Below, piece after piece: positions 6,373-10,059 of a stretch of 10,059 bases of DNA; within the stretch, counting starts at the first letter, position 1; every line of letters starts with the position of its first letter. Below the pieces are notes generated by a model. That model was not told the origin of the DNA. It did not search any database and saw nothing but the letters and a program-made list of their open reading frames with translations. The stretch spans positions 1 to 10,059 of the forward strand of contig CALDZQ010000303.1 in assembly GCA_937944035.1 (NCBI GenBank). Direction: 5' to 3'. This DNA comes from an uncultured Neomegalonema sp. (GTDB lineage: Bacteria; Pseudomonadota; Alphaproteobacteria; Rhodobacterales; Rhodobacteraceae). The position numbers and the translations under genes are program-made.

Positions 6373-7391
6373 CAATCTGTCCCCACGAGGATACTGAGCG
6401 CGTCATTGCGCGATAGCGCGCCGATCATAGCGCCATCGCGGGTGACGGGGATGGTTTCGCGGGTGTCGCTGACCAGCATACGGGCCATATCCCGCACGGT
6501 GGCGGTTGCCTCGACCGGCGTGCCATCCCCGGCGAGGCCGTCACGGATCAGGCCGCCGGCGCGGACGACACGGGCCTTGTCAATGTCCTCGGTAAATTTG
6601 CGCACGTATTCGGTGGCGGGGTTGAGAACGATGCGGTCGGGGGTGTCGCATTGCTCGACCGCGCCATCCTTCATAATGGCGATGCGATCCGCGAGGCGCA
6701 GGGCTTCATCGAAATCATGGGTGATGAAGACGATGCTCTTGCCCAGCATCGCCTGAAGGCGCAGGAATTCGTCCTGCATCTCGCGGCGGATCAGCGGATC
6801 GAGGGCGGAGAAGGGTTCGTCGAGAAACCAGATGTCCGGCTCGATGGCGAGGCTGCGGGCGATGCCGACGCGCTGTTGCTGACCGCCGGACAATTCGCGC
6901 GGGAAGTAGTCTTCGCGCCCCTCAAGCCCCACAAGGCGCACGACCTCCAAGGCCCGCTCGCGGCGGGTGTGTTTGTCTTGACCGCGCATTTCGAGCGGGA
7001 AGGCCACGTTTTCGAGTACGGTCCGGTGCGGGAGCAGACCGAAGCTTTGGAACACCATCCCCATCTTGTTGCGGCGCAGGTCGATCAGGTCTCGTTCGCG
7101 CAGCTTTCCGATGTCTTGACCATCGACTTCAATCGTGCCGCCCGTAATGTCGTGGAGGCGGGAAAAACAACGCACGAGTGTTGATTTGCCGGAGCCGGAC
7201 AAGCCCATGATAACCAGCATCTCGCCACGGGCCACGTCGATGGACACATCCTTGACCCCGGCGATATAGCCATCCGCCTGAATGGCATCATAGCTGTGCC
7301 CGGACGGCATTTTTCTGAGATATTTTTTCGGGTCCGCCCCGAAAAGTTTCCAGACATTGCGGGCTGCTATGACGGGGGCGTCAGAGGTCAT
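6372..7391 (-). CDS. Glycine betaine/proline-type ABC transporter ATP-binding protein with C-terminal CBS-like region
   Basis: 339 residues, of the ProV/OpuAA type. All ATPase motifs are intact: Walker A GLSGSGKST (63-71), Q-loop Q115, signature LSGGQ (167-171), Walker B IWFLDEP (187-193, catalytic E192) and switch H225. The N-terminus carries the long insertion typical of this family (KLFGADPKKYLRKMPSG), and EYVRKFTEDIDKARV (261-275) is the usual linker. After it, residues 280-337 look like a single CBS-type domain (RDMARMLVSDTRETIPVTRDGAMIGALSRNDAL), which in OpuA-like transporters senses ionic strength or nucleotides; whether it senses here is inference. It energises uptake at the inner face of the membrane. 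The start ATG has AGGATC upstream. It lies 85 nt downstream of the binding-protein gene, beyond a terminator/attenuator, and directly abuts the permease gene. Confidence 0.95.
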   Translation of the reverse strand: MTSDAPVIAARNVWKLFGADPKKYLRKMPSGHSYDAIQADGYIAGVKDVSIDVARGEMLVIMGLSGSGKSTLVRCFSRLHDITGGTIEVDGQDIGKLRERDLIDLRRNKMGMVFQSFGLLPHRTVLENVAFPLEMRGQDKHTRRERALEVVRLVGLEGREDYFPRELSGGQQQRVGIARSLAIEPDIWFLDEPFSALDPLIRREMQDEFLRLQAMLGKSIVFITHDFDEALRLADRIAIMKDGAVEQCDTPDRIVLNPATEYVRKFTEDIDKARVVRAGGLIRDGLAGDGTPVEATATVRDMARMLVSDTRETIPVTRDGAMIGALSRNDALSILVGTD

Positions 7392-7410
7392 GGGATGATC
7401 CTGTATGTGG

Positions 7411-7443
7411 AAAAAAGCCCCGCCCGTAAATCCGGGCAGGGCT
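7411..7443 (-). terminator. Intrinsic terminator/attenuator between binding-protein and ATPase genes
   Basis: Read on the minus strand, AGCCCTGCCCG (7443-7433) pairs with CGGGCGGGGCT (7426-7416) in an 11-bp stem with a single T-G wobble. The loop is 6 nt, and the run T6 follows directly (7416-7411). This is a textbook rho-independent terminator located 20 nt before the ATPase start and 33 nt after the binding-protein stop. Because the three genes form one importer, it most likely acts as a partial terminator that keeps the binding protein in excess over the ATPase and permease. Confidence 0.87.
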
Positions 7444-7476
7444 GATTGTTATTTGAACATGCAAAGTATCCGGCGA

Positions 7477-8529
7477 TCAGCCGTCAACCATTTCAAGCAA
7501 CTCACCGATACGCGACTGGATGGCTTTGAGTTCCATCATCACCTCGTCCTGAGACATCGAGTCGGCGACTGCTTTTTGTGGCACGTTGCCTGCAAGCATG
7601 GCGGTGACATAATCGCCGTTGGATTCGAGCCATGCTTCGGCTGCCTCTTCCGGCTCCAGTTCGTCCACATCAACCAGACGGGCCATTTCAGCAATCTGGG
7701 CATTGGTGAAGTTCACTTTGGTCAGCGTTTCATACGCGCCGGGCCATTTGTCCTTCATCCCGTCCCATGCGGCCTTTTTCAGATAGCCGTCCGGCGGGTT
7801 GCCGCAGTCATACAGCTCGTTCGGGTTGGGGCCGACTTTCGGGTCTTTATCGCAACCGTCTTCCCAAGCGGGAAATTCAACGAATTCGCCTTCCCATACG
7901 GCTTCCGCAAAGTTTGGCGTCCAGTTGAAGACGACGATGGGGCGCTTGTCCTCTTCGGCGGAACCGATTTCGGCCCAGAGAGCGGCGGCGGAACCCGCGT
8001 TGACGACGGTGAAGTCCATATCAAGTGCGGCAACGCGCTCCTGACCATGCTTGAGCCAGTCAACCGGACCGTCGAGATAGCGGCCCTTGTCACCCGTTTC
8101 CGGCGTGGCAAAGACGGCAGCGCAGTCGTTGAGGGCTTTCCAGTCGGGCAGACCGGGGCAGGCTTCCTTGGTCCACATCGGATACCACCAGTCCTCGCGC
8201 GTGACGGCGTTGTGGTCGCCCGCGTCGTGAAGCCCGCCTTTTGACAGGGCTTCGCGGAACGATGCGCCGAACGCGCCTTCCCAGACTTCAAGCTCCATCG
8301 TCACATCGCCCAGACGGATCGATTCGTACACGGCCTGACTGTCGGTGGTGACGAATTCGACGTTGTTGCCCTGAGATTCGAGGATCTGTCCGACCACGTT
8401 TGACATCACAATCTGGGAGGACCAGTTGTGGATGGGAATGACGATAGGGTCACTGCTGTCTTCGGCCATAGCGGCGAAGGGCAGGGTGGCCATCATGCCT
8501 GCCGCAAGGGCGGCGGTGAGGTTTTTCAT
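7477..8529 (-). CDS. Periplasmic substrate-binding protein of a betaine/TMAO-type ABC importer (OpuAC family)
   Basis: 350 residues with a Sec signal peptide (MKNLTAALAA..., cleavage after AMA at residue 22). The mature protein fits the OpuAC family: IHNWSSQIVMSNVVGQILE near the N-terminus, LGDVTMELEVWEGAF (73-87), DWWYPMW (113-119), NAGSAAALWAEIG (177-189) and VVFNWTPNF (199-207). Several tryptophans at the equivalent sites (W36, W83, W114, W115, W203) could make the aromatic cage that binds quaternary amines by cation-pi contacts. Four cysteines (C124, C136, C226, C242) may form disulfides. The last 25 residues look like an amphipathic helix (EVMMELKAIQSRIGELLEMV). It delivers the ligand to the permease from the periplasm. 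GGGAG (8540-8536) gives a clear ribosome site. The candidate ligands are glycine betaine, proline, TMAO, choline or related compounds; the sequence does not decide. Confidence 0.92.
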   Translation of the reverse strand: MKNLTAALAAGMMATLPFAAMAEDSSDPIVIPIHNWSSQIVMSNVVGQILESQGNNVEFVTTDSQAVYESIRLGDVTMELEVWEGAFGASFREALSKGGLHDAGDHNAVTREDWWYPMWTKEACPGLPDWKALNDCAAVFATPETGDKGRYLDGPVDWLKHGQERVAALDMDFTVVNAGSAAALWAEIGSAEEDKRPIVVFNWTPNFAEAVWEGEFVEFPAWEDGCDKDPKVGPNPNELYDCGNPPDGYLKKAAWDGMKDKWPGAYETLTKVNFTNAQIAEMARLVDVDELEPEEAAEAWLESNGDYVTAMLAGNVPQKAVADSMSQDEVMMELKAIQSRIGELLEMVDG

Positions 8530-8607
8530 AGTATTCTCCCGTTATCGACGCCGCCCCGGTTCGTTGGTCCGGTGAGGCGATTCTTGGTTATTGTCGTCTT
8601 TACGGCG

Positions 8608-8636
8608 CTAACACTCTCGCACGGTTTTCCTGACAA
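8608..8636 (-). promoter_or_regulatory. Candidate promoter for the importer operon
   Basis: On the minus strand, TTGTCA (8636-8631, five of six matches to the -35 consensus) and TGTTAG (8613-8608, a weak -10) are 17 bases apart. Transcription would begin near 8601, leaving a leader of about 72 nt before the binding-protein gene. The -35 element lies within the right arm of the inverted repeat at 8580-8644, so a bound regulator could block or assist polymerase. The weak -10 keeps confidence low. Confidence 0.3.
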
Positions 8637-8655
8637 TCAAGAATATTTCTTCTCA

Positions 8656-8673
8656 TGGATGATTTTTCATCCA
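8656..8673. repeat. Perfect palindrome, candidate operator for the XRE-cupin regulator
   Basis: TGGATGA and TCATCCA are perfect inverted repeats separated by TTTT, an 18-bp dyad. It lies just upstream of the candidate importer promoter. Dimeric XRE-type HTH proteins bind dyads of this size, which makes it a plausible operator, but no binding data can be read from sequence. Confidence 0.4.
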
Positions 8674-8914
8674 AAACCGTCCTTTTCCCGATACGGCGGC
8701 GGTCTTCGCAACGCGAAACCGATCGGCGCGCATCCATCTTGTGTCGGGATGCGGCAAAGGCGGATTTCATTCACGGTTATATTTATTTCACTACGGGGAA
8801 AATTCCTTCTACACAAAACCATGTGGTGATGCCATCATGCGCACCCGAAATAACCCGTGTAACCCTGAACGGATACCCGATGCCCGCAATAACGCCCGCG
8901 CAAGAAAAAACACC

Positions 8915-9553
8915 GTGAAGGGCAGTCCCATCAAGCTCCAACAAGACCCCCACAGCGTTAAACCGGAGGGGCGTGAAAAAGTGTTGGAGGTGGCCATTGG
9001 CCGCGAGGTCCGCGCCTATCGCCGCCAGCAGGAAATCACCGTGGCGGAACTGGCGCAACTGACCGGGCTGTCCATCGGGATGCTGTCGAAGATCGAGAAC
9101 GGCAATACCTCGCCCTCGCTATCGACCCTGCAAACGCTGGCGAATGTGTTGTCGGTTCCGCTGACCAGTTTTTTCCGGCGGTTTGAGGAAAGCCGTGAGG
9201 CGGTGCATACCAAATCCGGCGAGGGGGTCGAGATCGAACGCGCCGGAACGCGGGCCAAGCACCAGTACAATCTTCTGGGCCATATCGGGTCCAATGCATC
9301 CGGCGTGATCGTGGAGCCGTATCTGATAACTTTGACGGCTGAATCGGATGTCTTTCAGACCTTTCAGCATGGCGGGGTCGAGACGATCTACATGCTGGAG
9401 GGCGCGGTTGATTACCGGCATGGCGACGCGGTGTACCCGCTGAGACCCGGCGATACGCTGTTCTTTGATGCCGATGCCCCGCACGGGCCGGAGCGCCTTG
9501 TCACCCTGCCCGCCCGCTACCTGTCAATCATCAGCTATCCGCAGACGACGTGA
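8915..9553 (+). CDS. XRE-family transcriptional regulator with C-terminal cupin domain
   Basis: From the GTG at 8915 the protein has 212 residues. An XRE helix-turn-helix covers about 31-86 (REVRAYRRQQEITVAELAQLTGLS, then GMLSKIENGNTSPSLSTLQTLA). A cupin sensor domain covers about 145-208, with the beta-barrel motifs GGVETIYMLEGAVDYRHGD, PLRPGDTLFFDADAPHGPE and YLSIISYP. Such regulators bind a small ligand in the cupin and control neighbouring uptake or catabolic genes. The start is uncertain. An ATG at 8837 (238 residues) has GGTGAT upstream, and the frame is open back to 8741. I prefer 8915 because the codons between 8837 and 8914 include many that are rare in this host (ATA, AGA, CGA, TGT) and the domain layout begins shortly after. 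It is divergent from the importer and convergent with the aminotransferase gene, both likely targets. Confidence 0.9.
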   Translation: MKGSPIKLQQDPHSVKPEGREKVLEVAIGREVRAYRRQQEITVAELAQLTGLSIGMLSKIENGNTSPSLSTLQTLANVLSVPLTSFFRRFEESREAVHTKSGEGVEIERAGTRAKHQYNLLGHIGSNASGVIVEPYLITLTAESDVFQTFQHGGVETIYMLEGAVDYRHGDAVYPLRPGDTLFFDADAPHGPERLVTLPARYLSIISYPQTT

Positions 9554-9628
9554 TAAAAGTCATTCGCGATCAACTTGAGTCAGAAGTCTGACGCTCTATG
9601 GTTCAACCTGATCGCGGAGGACTTTATC
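9552..9628. terminator. Candidate bidirectional terminator: long imperfect inverted repeat between convergent genes
   Basis: The left arm GATAAAAGTC-ATT-CGCGATCA (9552-9572) pairs with the right arm TGATCGCG-GAG-GACTTTATC (9609-9628): about 19 pairs with one bulge, one mismatch and one wobble. The 36-nt loop contains a second hairpin, GTCAG-AAGT-CTGAC (9579-9592). A-runs on the left and T-runs on the right give each strand a short U-tract on its 3' side, as in two-way terminators, although it is separated from the GC core by several bases. The structure takes in the regulator stop (its TGA is at 9551-9553) and the aminotransferase stop (9626-9624). Confidence 0.55.
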
Positions 9629-10059
9629 GCATCGCCGCGACCGCCGCCTCGACACCGCCCCTGCTGAAGGGGGCGTTCATGCGCGAGAGGGCCATCTCAA
9701 TCGTGCCGAGCGTGCCGAGGATCATCGGCTCGTTCACATGGCCCATATGGCCGATGCGGAAGGTGCGGTTGGCGTCCATACCGAGGCCGAGGCCCAAAGT
9801 TACACCAAGGTCATTCTCGCAGATGCGGCGGAGTTCCTGCGCGTTGATCTCTCCGGTAACGATGGTTGTCACCGCGTCCGAGCGGGCGGTGGCGTCGGTG
9901 ATGTTCAGCTCTATCGGCCCGCCCTGCCCCCAATGCTGTACCGCTGCACGCACACCGTTGGCGATGCGGGTGTGGCGGGCGAAGATGGCGTCCATGCCTT
10001 CCGCTTGCATCATATCGAGGGCGGCGCGCAGGCCGAAAATGTGCTGAACCGGGGCCGTG
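9624..10059 (-). CDS. Class V aminotransferase (serine/alanine-glyoxylate type), C-terminal part only
   Basis: 144 codons are visible before the TAA at 9626-9624; the start and the catalytic lysine lie beyond the right edge. The sequence matches the C-terminal domain of PLP-dependent class V aminotransferases of the serine/alanine-glyoxylate group: TAPVQHIFGLRAALDMM, FARHTRIANGVRAAV, then LGVTLGLGLG and FRIGHMGHVNEPMILGTL, with RGGVEAAV at the end. The substrate-carboxylate arginine is probably the R of FRIGHMG. Family members move amino groups from serine, alanine, aspartate, pyridoxamine or aminoethylphosphonate to glyoxylate or pyruvate; the fragment does not tell which. The gene converges on the regulator, sharing the inverted repeat at 9552-9628. 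It may process an amino compound imported by the neighbouring ABC system, but this rests on position only. Confidence 0.88.
   Translation of the reverse strand, partial: TAPVQHIFGLRAALDMMQAEGMDAIFARHTRIANGVRAAVQHWGQGGPIELNITDATARSDAVTTIVTGEINAQELRRICENDLGVTLGLGLGMDANRTFRIGHMGHVNEPMILGTLGTIEMALSRMNAPFSRGGVEAAVAAMR

Larger units (their letters stand above)
8530..8914. promoter_or_regulatory. Divergent regulatory region between importer and XRE-cupin regulator genes
   Basis: These 385 nt hold no credible gene. They are richer in A+T than their surroundings in the stretch 8580-8680 and carry several dyad symmetries: an imperfect inverted repeat at 8580-8644, a perfect 7+7 palindrome at 8656-8673, and a hairpin at 8701-8720 in which TTCGC pairs with GCGAA around AAC. 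The 3' half (8740-8914) contains AT-rich patches such as TATATT (8778-8783) but no well-spaced promoter that I can support. This is the natural place for autoregulation and control of the importer by the regulator. Confidence 0.6.

Noticed and set aside
6232..7184. Two + strand open frames opposite the permease 5' end and the ATPase gene
   Set aside because: Both lie over strongly conserved minus-strand ABC motifs and have no recognisable features of their own.
7405..8244. 279-codon open frame on the + strand opposite the binding-protein gene
   Set aside because: Antisense shadow; it begins in the terminator region and shows no domain, while the minus strand encodes a complete binding protein with signal peptide and ribosome site.
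8428..8829. 133-codon + strand frame running from the binding-protein gene into the regulatory region
   Set aside because: Half of it is antisense to the signal-peptide end of the binding protein, and the rest covers palindromes; codon use is not gene-like.

Overview
The window reads as chromosome from an alphaproteobacterium, most likely of the Rhodobacterales (Roseobacter/Paracoccus-type). This is an inference. It rests on high G+C in most genes, the style of the aspartate-semialdehyde dehydrogenase, a tandem-fused betaine-type permease, and an XRE-cupin regulator resembling those I associate with this order. No rRNA, tRNA, CRISPR array or recognisable insertion sequence was seen.

Left part (1-2378, all + strand): the 3' end of a PPOX-type flavoprotein gene is followed after 5 nt by a HipA-like kinase gene, which overlaps a DUF3037 gene by 4 nt. 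This kinase/DUF3037 pair is a recurrent but poorly understood module, and it has visibly lower G+C than the rest. Next come an exported DUF6152-like protein and a four-helix membrane protein (DUF6644-like) whose genes overlap by 26 nt.

Middle (2478-4358, + strand): asd, the branch-point enzyme for lysine, threonine and methionine synthesis, stands alone. It is followed by a small putative lipoprotein of unknown function, preceded by a good promoter-like sequence and overlapping a GFA-family zinc protein gene by 4 nt.

Right part (4387-10059): an ABC importer of the glycine betaine/proline/TMAO type is encoded on the minus strand in the order binding protein, ATPase, fused permease. A strong intrinsic terminator/attenuator sits between the binding protein and ATPase genes. 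Divergent from it, across a 385-nt regulatory region rich in inverted repeats, is an XRE-cupin regulator. A class V aminotransferase, cut by the window edge, converges on the regulator gene. The regulator and aminotransferase stop codons sit in or at the edge of the two arms of one long imperfect inverted repeat, which looks like a shared bidirectional terminator. Together these genes suggest regulated uptake, and perhaps catabolism, of a small amine, amino acid or quaternary ammonium compound; the substrate cannot be read from sequence.

I did not find a clear-cut undescribed large system. The best leads are the HipA-like/DUF3037 module, the importer-regulator-aminotransferase locus with its regulatory DNA, and the two orphan pairs of exported or membrane proteins.
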